Source: Lachnospiraceae bacterium (GTDB lineage: Bacteria > Bacillota > Clostridia > Lachnospirales > Lachnospiraceae). Taken from it: DNA of 64,000 nucleotides. Shown here in pieces: positions 37,178 to 45,780 of the stretch. Position 1 is the stretch's first letter; the number at the start of each line of letters is the position of its first letter. Location: the NCBI GenBank assembly GCA_017550165.1, contig JAFZQH010000021.1, positions 1 through 64,000 on the forward strand, written 5' to 3'. The notes under the pieces were generated by a model that worked only from the letters and a program-made list of their open reading frames with translations, did no database searches and was not told the DNA's origin. The position numbers and the translations under genes were made by a program.

Positions 37178-37711
37178 TCAATTTTCATCGCGTTCGGAAA
37201 GCTTTTCGCCCTTAAGGCTCAGGAAATACTGCCGAAGCTCTCCTATCAGTTCCATGTCGGAGTTCGAGTATTTCTTGTATTCCCTTATGTCACAGTATTC
37301 ACGTGTTTTATGATCTGAGGAAGAATCTTCAAATTCCAGCCGCCAGCCCCAGGGGCTGTAGTCCGTGACAAAATCATCGCTGTCCTTGCGGTTTTGCAGG
37401 TCACATACTTTCTTATCCCTGATAAAATCCTCAAAAGAAGCCTCATCTTCGGATGATACCGAATAAGTAGTTATATGTGTGGGAGCGGAGTGATACTCAC
37501 GCTCACGGACCTCCATAATCCAATTACCGTCAGAGTCTTTCTTTAAAACTGTGTTATAGGAGGCCCCGGCCATATCACTGTATCCCGGGCTGTAACGCAC
37601 CTCCGACAGGACTCCGTATGAGCCGCTAATTCCTGATCCGGCACCGAATACAGAGCCGATAGCTGCAAATAATCCCATAATGATCAAAACCTTTCCTAAA
37701 AAATACTGCAT
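37178..37711 (-). CDS. Hypothetical membrane-anchored or secreted protein, 177 residues
   Basis: Not recognised. An N-terminal hydrophobic segment (FLGKVLIIMGLFAAIGSVFG) acts as signal or anchor. The rest is a mixed beta-rich domain (GNWIMEVREREYHSAPTHIT, SFEDFIRDKKVCDLQNRKD, WGWRLEFEDSSSD, RQYFLSLKG). The ribosome site AAGGAGAT lies before ATG 37711. It is 13 bases after the XRE regulator gene on the same strand and probably forms a two-gene operon with it, so the regulator may control or report on this protein. Confidence 0.65.
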   Translation of the reverse strand: MQYFLGKVLIIMGLFAAIGSVFGAGSGISGSYGVLSEVRYSPGYSDMAGASYNTVLKKDSDGNWIMEVREREYHSAPTHITTYSVSSEDEASFEDFIRDKKVCDLQNRKDSDDFVTDYSPWGWRLEFEDSSSDHKTREYCDIREYKKYSNSDMELIGELRQYFLSLKGEKLSERDEN

Positions 37712-37724
37712 TCGATAATCTCCT

Positions 37725-38216
37725 TTACAGTTTTGAAGGATCCATCTTGCCGGAGATGACAGTGTTGTCGATCCAGAGCTGGAGTGAGTCTACGATGGCA
37801 GAAATCTGGGTAAGCTGTTTCCTGATCCGAGAGAAATCTTCCATCTCATCGTCGGATATAAGACCGTCTGCAGTGATCTCTATCATGCGGTCTTTTTCTT
37901 TATCCAGGCTGTTTAGGGTGGCAAGCATCTCCAAAGTGATCTGGGAAAGGTCCTTTGATTCTACTTTCGGAACGCTTGCCTGACCCAGGGGACATTTTGT
38001 GGAACAGTAGTAGTTACACAAGGCAGGCTTCTTGTAAGCGGCGGCCATGGCGATTATCTCATCAGGATGAGGCTCGCTCTTTTCGCTCTCGATCTTTTCT
38101 ATACGGCTCTCCGACATGTATTCCATAAGCTCGGCCGCTTCGGCCCGGGTAAATCCCGCATCCTCCCTGGCTAACTGGTATTCATTTTTGTTTTCTCTTA
38201 TTGATTTTCTTCCCAT
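37725..38216 (-). CDS. XRE-family helix-turn-helix regulator with Cys-rich middle segment
   Basis: A 163-residue regulator. The N-terminal HTH (about residues 12-65, NEYQLAREDAGFTRAEAAEL, YMSESRIEKIESEKSEPHPDEII) is followed by a Cys cluster CNYYCSTKCPLG and a helical C-terminal part. Cys-containing XRE proteins of this type are common in Lachnospiraceae and may sense redox or metal, which is inference. The start is ATG 38216 with GGGGGA 6 bases upstream; the frame remains open to 38336 but without a matching ribosome site. Confidence 0.82.
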   Translation of the reverse strand: MGRKSIRENKNEYQLAREDAGFTRAEAAELMEYMSESRIEKIESEKSEPHPDEIIAMAAAYKKPALCNYYCSTKCPLGQASVPKVESKDLSQITLEMLATLNSLDKEKDRMIEITADGLISDDEMEDFSRIRKQLTQISAIVDSLQLWIDNTVISGKMDPSKL

Positions 38217-38247
38217 GATCATTCCCCCATAAGGCTTTTCATATAGC

Positions 38248-38276
38248 ATTATACATCTATTTTTCCAAAACGGCAA
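38248..38276 (-). promoter_or_regulatory. Promoter of the XRE regulator operon
   Basis: On the minus strand TTGCCG (38276-38271), a 17-base spacer and TATAAT (38253-38248). The start point is about 25 bases before the regulator ATG. Confidence 0.65.
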
Positions 38277-38389
38277 AATAGATATGTTTATTTGACGGAA
38301 ATATTGATTTATCAGGTGCTTGCGGTGGATTATCATAAAGATAACAGAAAAGACAAGAACGTGTTTTTACATACGAAAGGAGAAAAGCC

Positions 38390-38614
38390 ATGTTAACATT
38401 GATCTGTTTATTGATAACCTTCGGACTGGTAGGAAGTTTACTCAAGGTTGCATTTAAAATGACATGGGGAGTTACAAGGATCGTATTCGGGATAATACTT
38501 TTACCGCTGTTCATAGTAGGTTTCATCCTAAGCGGGATCTTCTTCCTGGCCATCCCCGCACTTGTTGTCCTTGGTATCTTAGCCCTGGTCGGAATGCTGA
38601 GCAGACCCGCATGA
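38390..38614 (+). CDS. Small hydrophobic membrane protein, 74 residues
   Basis: Nearly the whole 74-residue chain is hydrophobic with two or three membrane helices (LICLLITFGLVGSLLKVAF, VFGIILLPLFIVGFILSGIF, ALVVLGILALVGML). The ribosome site AAAGGAG lies before ATG 38390 and a strong terminator follows at 38647, so it is a real monocistronic gene. Function unknown. It resembles small membrane proteins that are common but uncharacterised in Clostridia. Confidence 0.7.
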   Translation: MLTLICLLITFGLVGSLLKVAFKMTWGVTRIVFGIILLPLFIVGFILSGIFFLAIPALVVLGILALVGMLSRPA

Positions 38615-38646
38615 CAAAAAGACTATATGAATTTCCCTCTTTTCAT

Positions 38647-38677
38647 AGGCTTCCCCTTAGGGGGAAGCCTTTTTTTT
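38647..38677 (+). terminator. Rho-independent terminator of the small membrane protein gene
   Basis: A 10-bp perfect stem AGGCTTCCCC / GGGGAAGCCT with loop TTAG is followed by seven to eight T. Confidence 0.9.
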
Positions 38678-38701
38678 AAGCCTTTTTTGTCTTGCGAAAA
38701 C

Positions 38702-38730
38702 TTGACGATTCCGCATAAATAAACTATAAT
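38702..38730 (+). promoter_or_regulatory. Promoter of the yicC-gmk-rpoZ operon
   Basis: TTGACG (38702-38707), 17-base spacer, TATAAT (38725-38730), about 65 bases before the yicC start. Confidence 0.8.
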
Positions 38731-38794
38731 GAAACGGCGATTTTTGAGGACTACAGGTGCTCCTTACGAAACAGGGGCGTAATGAGGATAGATT

Positions 38795-39673
38795 ATGATA
38801 AAAAGCATGACAGGTTTCGGACGCTGCGAGGCGGCCGATGAGAACAGGAAGATCACTGTGGAGATGAAATCCGTCAACCACAGATATCTTGAGGTGGGAG
38901 TGAAGCTCCCCAGGAAGCTGGGCTTTTTCGAAACGTCAATCAGAGGAGTGCTGAAGGACTATCTCCAGCGCGGTAAGGTGGACGTATTTGTTACGTATGA
39001 AGACTATTCGGAGGGTACGGTCTCGGTCAAATACAACAGAGACCTGGCCAAAGAGTATCTCACATATCTTAATGAGATGCCGGATGATCTGGGCGTGAGA
39101 AATGATATATCAGTCATGTCCGTCTCCAGACTGCCGGATGTGTTTGTCTTAGAGGAACAGTCCGTGGATGAAGATGAACTCTGGGCATACGTCGAGAAGG
39201 TGGTACGGGGTGCTGCGGAAAGGATCGTGGAGACCAGGATCGCCGAAGGCGACAGGCTCTGTGCAGACATCATTGCCAAGCTTGATTATATGCTTGAGAA
39301 TGTAGCATATATAGAGAAGCGCTCACCGGAGACTGTTGAGGAATACCGCTCGAAGCTTCGGGCCAAGCTTGATGAAGTGCTCTCAGATACCCAGGTTGAT
39401 GAGAATCGTATCGCCACCGAGGTGGTCATTTACGCCGACAAGATCTGTGTGGATGAGGAGACCGTCAGGTTAAAGAGCCACATTGAGCATATGAAGGAGA
39501 CCCTTCTCGCCGGCGGAGCCATAGGGCGCAAGCTTGATTTTATCGCCCAGGAGATGAACCGGGAGGCTAACACCATCCTGTCGAAGGCAGGGGATCTGGA
39601 CATTTCCAATAAGGCTATCGAGCTTAAGACTGATATAGAGAAAGTCAGGGAACAGATTCAAAACATTGAATAA
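38795..39673 (+). CDS. yicC: YicC-family endoribonuclease
   Basis: A 292-residue YicC protein. The N-terminal MTGFGRCEA, VEMKSVNHRYLEV and the C-terminal GAIGRKLDFIAQEMNREANT, LDISNKAIELKTDIEKVREQIQNIE are highly conserved. YicC proteins are endoribonucleases implicated in RNA turnover. The order yicC-gmk-rpoZ is standard in Clostridia. The small regulatory gene often found between yicC and gmk in Clostridia (remA) is not present here. Confidence 0.92.
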   Translation: MIKSMTGFGRCEAADENRKITVEMKSVNHRYLEVGVKLPRKLGFFETSIRGVLKDYLQRGKVDVFVTYEDYSEGTVSVKYNRDLAKEYLTYLNEMPDDLGVRNDISVMSVSRLPDVFVLEEQSVDEDELWAYVEKVVRGAAERIVETRIAEGDRLCADIIAKLDYMLENVAYIEKRSPETVEEYRSKLRAKLDEVLSDTQVDENRIATEVVIYADKICVDEETVRLKSHIEHMKETLLAGGAIGRKLDFIAQEMNREANTILSKAGDLDISNKAIELKTDIEKVREQIQNIE

Positions 39674-39691
39674 AATACTCGGGAGATAAAA

Positions 39692-40387
39692 GTGGCTGAT
39701 CAAGGTAAACTCATTGTCGTATCCGGTTTTTCGGGATCCGGCAAGGGCACGGTTATCAAAGACATATTAGACAGATACGGTTCATACTCGCTGTCCATTT
39801 CCGCCACCACCAGGAAGCCCAGAGAGGGCGAGGTTGACGGAAGAGAGTATTTCTTCAAGACTATTGAGGAATTTGAGAAGATGGTCTCTGAGGACATGCT
39901 GATAGAGTATGCAAAGTATGTGGGCAACTACTACGGGACCCCCAGGGATTACGTGGAGAAGCAGCTCTCGGAAGGCAGAGATGTCATCCTTGAGATTGAG
40001 ATCCAGGGTGCCATGAAGGTTAAGGAGCGTTATCCGGAGGCCATTCTGATATTTTTAACTCCCCCCAGTGGGAAGGAACTGATAGGCAGGCTAAAGGGGA
40101 GAGGCACCGAAGACGATTCAGTCATCACCTCCAGGATGAAAAGGGCCCTGGAAGAAGCGGAAGGCGTCGGCGGATATGATTATGTCCTTGTAAATGATGA
40201 AATAGATAAATGCAGCGAGTGCCTGCACTATATAGTTCAAAGATGTAAGGACGTTGATAATGGTAAAGATACCCCGTTCGTGTCAAAGCGGGCTTATGAG
40301 GTCGCAAGCGATAATGGCGCGGGCGTAGGATTAATAAACGGGATAAAGGCAGAACTTGCCGGATTATTGGAAGGAGACGAAAGGTAA
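39692..40387 (+). CDS. gmk: Guanylate kinase
   Basis: A 231-residue guanylate kinase that converts GMP to GDP. The P-loop SGFSGSGKGT, the GMP-binding SISATTRKPREGEVDGREYF and the lid region are visible. It is a little longer than typical (about 205) because of a C-terminal extension. It uses a GTG start (GGGAG upstream). rpoZ follows with no gap. Confidence 0.94.
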   Translation: MADQGKLIVVSGFSGSGKGTVIKDILDRYGSYSLSISATTRKPREGEVDGREYFFKTIEEFEKMVSEDMLIEYAKYVGNYYGTPRDYVEKQLSEGRDVILEIEIQGAMKVKERYPEAILIFLTPPSGKELIGRLKGRGTEDDSVITSRMKRALEEAEGVGGYDYVLVNDEIDKCSECLHYIVQRCKDVDNGKDTPFVSKRAYEVASDNGAGVGLINGIKAELAGLLEGDER

Positions 40388-40723
40388 ATGTTACATCCAT
40401 CATATGCAGATTTAATGAGAGTGGTCAACAGCGAGGTAGAGGAAGGAGAACAGCCGGTAGTTAACAGCCGGTACTCCATCGTGATCGCTACATCAAAGAG
40501 AGCGAGACAGATCATTGACGGAAGCGAGCCGCTTGTTGATGGCGCAGGGAAGAAGCCTCTTTCCATTGCCATCGAGGAGCTTAATGAGTCAAAGGTTAAG
40601 ATCGTGACGGAGGCACCTGCCGAGATGCCTGTTGAGGAGGAAGCCCCCGAGGTTGTACTTGATGACGATCCCAGCCTTGCATTTGAGACGAAAGAGACGT
40701 TCGATATAGACGAGACGGAATAG
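40388..40723 (+). CDS. rpoZ: DNA-directed RNA polymerase omega subunit
   Basis: A 111-residue omega subunit. MLHPSYADLMRVVN, SRYSIVIATSKRARQII and KPLSIAIEELNE are the conserved parts. It has an acidic C-terminal tail of about 40 residues beyond the core. It ends 13 bases before a long hairpin with a T run that probably terminates the operon. Confidence 0.92.
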   Translation: MLHPSYADLMRVVNSEVEEGEQPVVNSRYSIVIATSKRARQIIDGSEPLVDGAGKKPLSIAIEELNESKVKIVTEAPAEMPVEEEAPEVVLDDDPSLAFETKETFDIDETE

Positions 40724-40736
40724 GTACCAGAGTACG

Positions 40737-40875
40737 GCTGCAGGATAATATGTTCAAAAGGAACGCCTTTGCGGACGTCGGCACTTAGCGAAATCGAAGA
40801 TTGAGCTTAGTACCGCTACGCTTCGCAACGGAGCGAGAGCGTCGTTTCGTTGAACATATTATCCTGCAGCTTTTT
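40737..40875. repeat. Long-hairpin intergenic element A (terminates rpoZ)
   Basis: A perfect 21-bp inverted repeat has its arms at 40737-40757 (starting GCTGCAGGATAATATG) and 40850-40870. The inner part contains GGAACGCC near the left arm and GCGAGAGCGTCGTTTCG near the right arm. The right arm runs into TTTTT, so it probably terminates the rpoZ transcript. Element B (49540-49681) has the same inner ends but different outer arms. No coding sequence is present. Confidence 0.75.
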
Positions 40876-40921
40876 ACATTGTTATTGTTTTCAATAGATC
40901 AGTTCTAGGGTGGATTATATT

Positions 40922-42265
40922 ATGAATGGTAAGGGTGTTAGTGTTTTTGTAATGTCTTTCGGGTGCGACAAGAATCTGTCGGATACGGAGCATATGCTGG
41001 GAATCATGGCGTCGGATGGGTATGGGTTTACTCAGGATGAGTCTGAGGCGGATGTTATTGTGATCAACACCTGTTGCTTTATCAATGATGCCAAGCAGGA
41101 GAGCATAGATGCCATCCTGGAGATGGCTGAATATAAGTCTTCCGGGAGATGCCGCGCCCTTATTGTTACCGGCTGTCTGGGGGAAAGGTATCGTGATGAG
41201 ATCATTAAGGAGATACCCGAGGTGGACGCGATTCTCGGCACCGCCGCTTACGATGATATTGAGAGGGCGGTGGAGGCTGCTCTTGCAGGGAAGCGGCTGG
41301 AGGACTACAAGCCTCTTAACTATCTTCCGGAGGATAATAAAGGCAGGCTTCTGACAACAGGAGGACATTTCGCCTATCTGAAAATAGCTGAAGGCTGTGA
41401 TAAGCACTGTACCTACTGTATCATTCCAAAGATAAGGGGAAGCTTCAGGAGCGTTCCCATTGAACGCCTTGTCGGGGAGGCGACAGATCTGGCAGAAAGA
41501 GGCGTTAAGGAACTTATCCTTGTGGCCCAGGAGACCACGGTTTACGGTAAAGACTTGTACGGAAAGAAGTCGCTGGGCCGGCTTCTGGGAGAGCTTAATA
41601 AGATACAGGGACTTCGCTGGATCCGGATAATGTACTGTTATCCTGAAGAGATCGATGACAACCTGATAGATGCCATCATGGCCAATGATAAGGTATGCCA
41701 CTACCTTGACATTCCCATCCAGCATGCAAATGATACAATCTTAAAACGAATGGGGCGTAAAACCGACAAGGCGGATCTGACCCGGGTCATAGAGCATTTG
41801 CGGGAGAGGATCCCGGATATCTGCATCAGGACAACTCTTATCACCGGGTTTCCGGGGGAGTCACAGGAGCAGCATGAAGAACTGATGCAGTTTGTAAATG
41901 ACATGGAATTCGACAGACTGGGTGTCTTTAAGTATTCTCCGGAGGAAGATACACCGGCAGCCTCATTTCCGGATCAGGTTTCCGATGAGGAAAAGGAGCG
42001 TCGGTTCAAAGCCCTGATGGAACTCCAGCAGGAGGTGGTCTGCGATATGGCGGGGAGCTTTATCGGAAAGACCATGAAGGTCATGATCGAGGGCCGGATG
42101 ACTGATGAAGAGGATAATGTATATGTAGGACGTACCTACCGGGATGCTCCGGATATTGACGGACTCATTTTCGTCAGATATGAAGGACAGCTGATGAGCG
42201 GAGATATAGTTAATGCAAAGATCACCGCGTCGGATTATTACGATTTGATCGGAGAGGTGGAATAA
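40922..42265 (+). CDS. rimO: Ribosomal protein S12 methylthiotransferase RimO
   Basis: A 447-residue radical-SAM methylthiotransferase. The N-terminal cluster-binding part has MSFGCDKNLSDTEHMLG, VINTCCFINDAKQES and TGCLGERY. The radical SAM motif is CDKHCTYCIIPKIRGSF, and a TRAM domain ends the protein. RimO adds a methylthio group to an Asp of ribosomal protein S12; the DTEHM and IRGSF motifs favour RimO over the tRNA enzyme MiaB. ATG 40922 (TAGGGTGG upstream) is preferred; a GTG at 40910 is also possible. The end overlaps pgsA by one base. Confidence 0.93.
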   Translation: MNGKGVSVFVMSFGCDKNLSDTEHMLGIMASDGYGFTQDESEADVIVINTCCFINDAKQESIDAILEMAEYKSSGRCRALIVTGCLGERYRDEIIKEIPEVDAILGTAAYDDIERAVEAALAGKRLEDYKPLNYLPEDNKGRLLTTGGHFAYLKIAEGCDKHCTYCIIPKIRGSFRSVPIERLVGEATDLAERGVKELILVAQETTVYGKDLYGKKSLGRLLGELNKIQGLRWIRIMYCYPEEIDDNLIDAIMANDKVCHYLDIPIQHANDTILKRMGRKTDKADLTRVIEHLRERIPDICIRTTLITGFPGESQEQHEELMQFVNDMEFDRLGVFKYSPEEDTPAASFPDQVSDEEKERRFKALMELQQEVVCDMAGSFIGKTMKVMIEGRMTDEEDNVYVGRTYRDAPDIDGLIFVRYEGQLMSGDIVNAKITASDYYDLIGEVE

Positions 42266-42795
42266 TGAATTTACCTAACAAACTCACTATCCTGAGGGTT
42301 ATATTGATCCCATTTTTCGTATTCTTTCTGCTTGCCGATTCCATGGGGAAGCATTTTGACTATATTGCCCTTGCTATTTTTATCATTGCCAGCCTTACGG
42401 ATATGCTGGACGGAATGATAGCGAGGAAGTACGATCTGATAACCAATTTCGGGAAGTTTGCGGACCCCTTGGCGGATAAGCTTCTGGTATGCTCGGCCAT
42501 GATCTGCCTTTTAGATCTGGGACGGATCCCGGCCTGGGTGGTTATCGTGATAATCGCCAGGGAGTTTATCATAAGCGGCTTCCGGCTTGTGGCTTCGGAT
42601 AAGGGAGTGGTCATTGCCGCGGGGTATATCGGGAAGGCCAAGACCGTGTGCCAGATGATCATGGTGATCCTTATGATACTGGATATTGAGGCGATCTCGC
42701 TGCTGACGGATATCGTGATGTATGCGGCGACGGTGCTGACCATAGTATCCTTAGTTGATTATATTGCAAGGAACTATAGGGTGTTAAAGGAGTAA
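42265..42795 (+). CDS. pgsA: CDP-diacylglycerol-glycerol-3-phosphate 3-phosphatidyltransferase
   Basis: A 176-residue membrane enzyme that makes phosphatidylglycerol phosphate. The CDP-alcohol phosphotransferase motif is visible as DMLDGMIARKYDLITNFGKF, continuing ADPLADK, with all conserved Asp and Gly. About four membrane helices are seen, normal length. rimO-pgsA-cinA is a conserved order in Clostridia. Confidence 0.95.
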   Translation: MNLPNKLTILRVILIPFFVFFLLADSMGKHFDYIALAIFIIASLTDMLDGMIARKYDLITNFGKFADPLADKLLVCSAMICLLDLGRIPAWVVIVIIAREFIISGFRLVASDKGVVIAAGYIGKAKTVCQMIMVILMILDIEAISLLTDIVMYAATVLTIVSLVDYIARNYRVLKE

Positions 42796-42799
42796 GGGT

Positions 42800-44056
42800 A
42801 TGGTTGCTGAGATTATATGCGTAGGAACGGAGCTACTCATGGGGAATACTGTCAATACGAACGCCGCGTTTCTGGCGAGAGGATTGGCGGATCTGGGTAT
42901 TTCCGTGTACTATCAGACCGTGGTGGGGGATAATGTTTCAAGACTCACTGATGCTGTGCATACGGCGCTTGATAGGTCTGATATCATCATTACAAGCGGT
43001 GGCTTAGGGCCTACGGAGGACGACCTGACCAAAGAGACTGTATGCGCTGCCATGGGCATTGAACTTATTGAGGATCCTCACACGAGGCAGCGTATAGAAG
43101 AATTCTTTAAGCGATTCAGGAAGGGCCGCATTGTTACGGATAACAACTGGAAGCAGGCGATGATCCCGAAGGAGGGCTTTGCTATTGATAATGATAACGG
43201 CACTGCCCCGGGGATCGTCTGTGAGAAAGGTGAGAAGAGAGCCATTCTTCTTCCGGGGCCGCCCCATGAGCTTAAGGCAATGTTTACTGACAAGGTGGTG
43301 CCCTATCTGGCAAAACTCCAGCCCGACCGCCTGTATTCCAGGATGATCAAGATCGCAGGTGTGGGTGAGAGCAATGTGGAGACCCGGATCTTAGATCTTA
43401 TCGATAACCAGACCAATCCCACCATTGCGCCCTACGCCAAGATGGGGGAGGTTCATCTTCGAATCACAGCCAAGGCTTCTTCAGAGGAAGAGGGTATGGC
43501 GCTTATAGAGCCGGTAGCGGCGGAACTGCGAAAGAGATTTGGCAAGGCCATTTTTACGGAGGAAGAGTCCGAAACCCTGGAAGATGTGGTGATCGGCATG
43601 CTCCGGGAGAGAGGCTTTTCTATAGCTACGGCGGAGAGCTGCACCGGAGGCCTTATCTCCGGAAGGCTCATCAATGTTCCGGGTGCATCGGACGTGTTGA
43701 ATGAGTCGTATGTTACCTACTCTAATGAGGCGAAGGAGAGGCTGGTGGGAGTATCTCACGAGACACTTCTTGCCCACGGTGCCGTAAGTGAAGAGACTGC
43801 AGCCGAGATGGCGAAAGGCGCAGCCCTGGCTGCAAATGCAGAGGTTGGCTTGTCCGCTACGGGAATAGCAGGCCCGGGTGGCGGAAGGCCTGATAAGCCC
43901 GTTGGACTTGTATATATAGGATGCTCGGTTAAGGGAAAGACGGAAGTCCGCCGTTTCGAATTCCGGGGCAGCCGGGAGAACAACCGTAGCCACACGGTGC
44001 AATGCGCACTGATATTGCTGAGAGATATGTTACTATTCACAGTCGATTGTATATAA
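42800..44056 (+). CDS. cinA: CinA family nicotinamide-nucleotide amidase/ADP-ribose pyrophosphatase
   Basis: A 418-residue CinA. The N-terminal MoCF-like domain has ICVGTELLMGNTVNTNAAFL and SGGLGPTEDDLTKE. The C-terminal amidase domain has TAESCTGGLISGRL, VTYSNEAKERLVGV and ATGIAGPGGGRPDKPVGLVY. The family recycles oxidised pyridine nucleotides and is linked to competence operons. The last nine residues and the stop codon (from about 44029) lie in the left arm and first hairpin of the structured element C, so the C-terminus was probably changed by insertion of that element. Confidence 0.92.
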   Translation: MVAEIICVGTELLMGNTVNTNAAFLARGLADLGISVYYQTVVGDNVSRLTDAVHTALDRSDIIITSGGLGPTEDDLTKETVCAAMGIELIEDPHTRQRIEEFFKRFRKGRIVTDNNWKQAMIPKEGFAIDNDNGTAPGIVCEKGEKRAILLPGPPHELKAMFTDKVVPYLAKLQPDRLYSRMIKIAGVGESNVETRILDLIDNQTNPTIAPYAKMGEVHLRITAKASSEEEGMALIEPVAAELRKRFGKAIFTEEESETLEDVVIGMLRERGFSIATAESCTGGLISGRLINVPGASDVLNESYVTYSNEAKERLVGVSHETLLAHGAVSEETAAEMAKGAALAANAEVGLSATGIAGPGGGRPDKPVGLVYIGCSVKGKTEVRRFEFRGSRENNRSHTVQCALILLRDMLLFTVDCI

Positions 44057-44213
44057 GAAACGGTTTGCATTTATGCAAAAACCGGCTCTTATATACAATC
44101 TGACTGCGAAGCAGGAACTTCACACACATAAGTAATCGTAGCATGCGTAAGCATGCGGAGAAGCCCCGAAGGGGCGGATTACGCATGGGTGTAAAGTTAC
44201 TGTGAATAGTAAC
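44029..44213. repeat. Multi-branched inverted-repeat element C after cinA
   Basis: Outer arms GTTACTATTCACAG (44029-44042) and its exact complement (44200-44213) close the element. Inside, hairpin 1 has GATTGTATATAAGA (44045-44058) paired with 44087-44100, with further pairing towards its tip. Hairpin 2 pairs AACTTCACAC (44116-44125) with GTGTAAAGTT (44190-44199) and continues to a GTAATC/GATTAC pairing, enclosing GCATGC-GTAA-GCATGC and GCCCC-GAA-GGGGC. Near-identical AGAGAYATGTT stretches (44021-44031 and 44214-44224) flank it. The element is non-coding apart from the end of cinA. Confidence 0.7.
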
Positions 44214-44238
44214 AGAGACATGTTGTTGGAGGTATAAT

Positions 44239-44919
44239 ATGAGTTGGATCAAGATCAATGAGGATACTTACAGGTATGAAGACGGCACCGTCAGGTTCTT
44301 TCTTCTTCTGGGGAAAGAAGTTGCCCTGTTGATAGATACAGGTATGAATGTTACGGGAATAAAAGAACTGGTCAGGGAAATCACGGACAAGCCCGTAAGC
44401 CTTTGCAATACCCATGCCGACCCGGACCACATCGGAGGAAACAGGGAATTCAAGAAAGTGATCATCAGCCCGGCAGAACTGGTTAATTGCCAGCTGGCAT
44501 ATTCATCCGCGGATATCATTGGAGCTTATGACGGGGATATATTCGACCTGGGAGACCGCCCCCTGCAGATTATCGAGATGCCGGGTCATACCCCGGGAAG
44601 CATAGCCCTTCTGGATAAGAACAGCGGAATGCTCTTTTCCGGAGACCCCATACAGGACGGCCATATTTTCATGTTCGGACCCATGCGTGATCTGACTGCA
44701 TACATTCACAGCCTCAGCAGGCTGAAAATGTTCGAGAGTGAGATTAAGGAGATCTATCCCAGCCACGGAACCTGCCCCCTGGACTTCTCTATAGTAAATA
44801 AACTGATCGAGGGTGCCATCCGGGTGGAGGCGGGAAGCATCACCCCCACGGAGGCGGAACTCTTCGGCCAGAAGATACAGGTGTACGATATCGGAGTAGC
44901 GAAGATACTCTATGAATAA
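44239..44919 (+). CDS. Metallo-beta-lactamase-fold hydrolase
   Basis: A 226-residue metallo-beta-lactamase-fold protein. The metal-binding motif is seen as NTHADPDHIGGN, then MPGHTPGSIALLDKNSGMLFSGD and a late His in YPSHG, so the Zn ligands are complete. Members of this group act as glyoxalase II-like or lactonase-like thioester or lactone hydrolases; the substrate cannot be told. It lies between the structured element C and the speD promoter and is probably expressed alone. Confidence 0.85.
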   Translation: MSWIKINEDTYRYEDGTVRFFLLLGKEVALLIDTGMNVTGIKELVREITDKPVSLCNTHADPDHIGGNREFKKVIISPAELVNCQLAYSSADIIGAYDGDIFDLGDRPLQIIEMPGHTPGSIALLDKNSGMLFSGDPIQDGHIFMFGPMRDLTAYIHSLSRLKMFESEIKEIYPSHGTCPLDFSIVNKLIEGAIRVEAGSITPTEAELFGQKIQVYDIGVAKILYE

Positions 44920-44920
44920 A

Positions 44921-44949
44921 TTGTATTGAGAAGGGTTTTATGGTATGAT
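44921..44949 (+). promoter_or_regulatory. Promoter of the polyamine cluster (speD)
   Basis: TTGTAT (44921-44926), 17-base spacer, TATGAT (44944-44949), about 50 bases before the speD start. It begins just after the MBL stop codon. Confidence 0.5.
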
Positions 44950-45001
44950 TTCGGTGGTTGTAAGTTGAGTCAGCCACATCATTTACGAGGGGTAGGGACA
45001 A

Positions 45002-45754
45002 TTGGGAGAGAAGCTTTCTTTATACGGTTTTAACAATCTGACCAAGGCGCTTTCATTTAACATATACGATATATGCTATGCGAAGAGCCCCCAGGAGAAA
45101 CAGGAATATATCCAATATATCGATGATCAGTATAATTCGGAGAGGCTTACCAAGATACTTCGCGACGTGACGGAGCTTATCGGGGCCCAGGTTCTTTCCA
45201 TCAGCAAGCAGGACTACGACCCTCAGGGTGCCTCCGTAAATGTGCTGATCGCCGATACGCCTCTTGGGGGTGCGGGAGTCCATGCCCATCTGGACAAGAG
45301 CCACGTTACGGTCCACACCTTCCCCGAATCCCACCCCGATAACGACATATCCACCTTCAGAGTTGATATAGACGTAGCTACCTGCGGTGAGATATCGCCC
45401 TTGAAGGCTTTAAATCACCTGATAGGCTGCTTCGACTCGGATATCATCATCATAGATTACAGGGTCCGGGGCTTTACAAGGGACATGAGCGGGAAGAAGT
45501 TCTACTTAGATCACGAGATAACGTCTATCCAGGATTTCATTGAAGACAGTACCCGTAAACGCTACGACGCCATAGACGTCAACGTATATCAGTCCAATAT
45601 TTTTCACACGAAAATGATACTTAAAGAGATAGACCTTCAGCAATACCTCTTCAATAAGGACGTGAACGAATTGAACCCGGAGGAGCAGGAGAGCATAACG
45701 AGAGAACTCCGGAAAGAGATGCTGGAGATCTACTCAGGAATGAACATATATTGA
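45002..45754 (+). CDS. speD: S-adenosylmethionine decarboxylase proenzyme, long bacterial type
   Basis: A 250-residue SpeD, the E. coli-like class. It self-cleaves to create a pyruvoyl group and makes decarboxylated AdoMet for aminopropyl transfer. The cleavage site is the Ser in [16 protein letters not shown], with [20 protein letters not shown] following. The length and the sequence [20 protein letters not shown] agree with the type. It uses a TTG start with GAGGGGTAGGG upstream. It is followed within 26 bases by a BspA-like gene, an unusual interruption of a spe cluster. Confidence 0.93.
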   Translation: MGEKLSLYGFNNLTKALSFNIYDICYAKSPQEKQEYIQYIDDQYNSERLTKILRDVTELIGAQVLSISKQDYDPQGASVNVLIADTPLGGAGVHAHLDKSHVTVHTFPESHPDNDISTFRVDIDVATCGEISPLKALNHLIGCFDSDIIIIDYRVRGFTRDMSGKKFYLDHEITSIQDFIEDSTRKRYDAIDVNVYQSNIFHTKMILKEIDLQQYLFNKDVNELNPEEQESITRELRKEMLEIYSGMNIY

Positions 45755-45780
45755 TGATACCAAAAGGGAGGAATAGTTGT

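Noticed and set aside
44029-44213. Protein gene inside element C
   Set aside because: Open frames there are short and are explained by the long inverted repeats; none has a ribosome site or family pattern.
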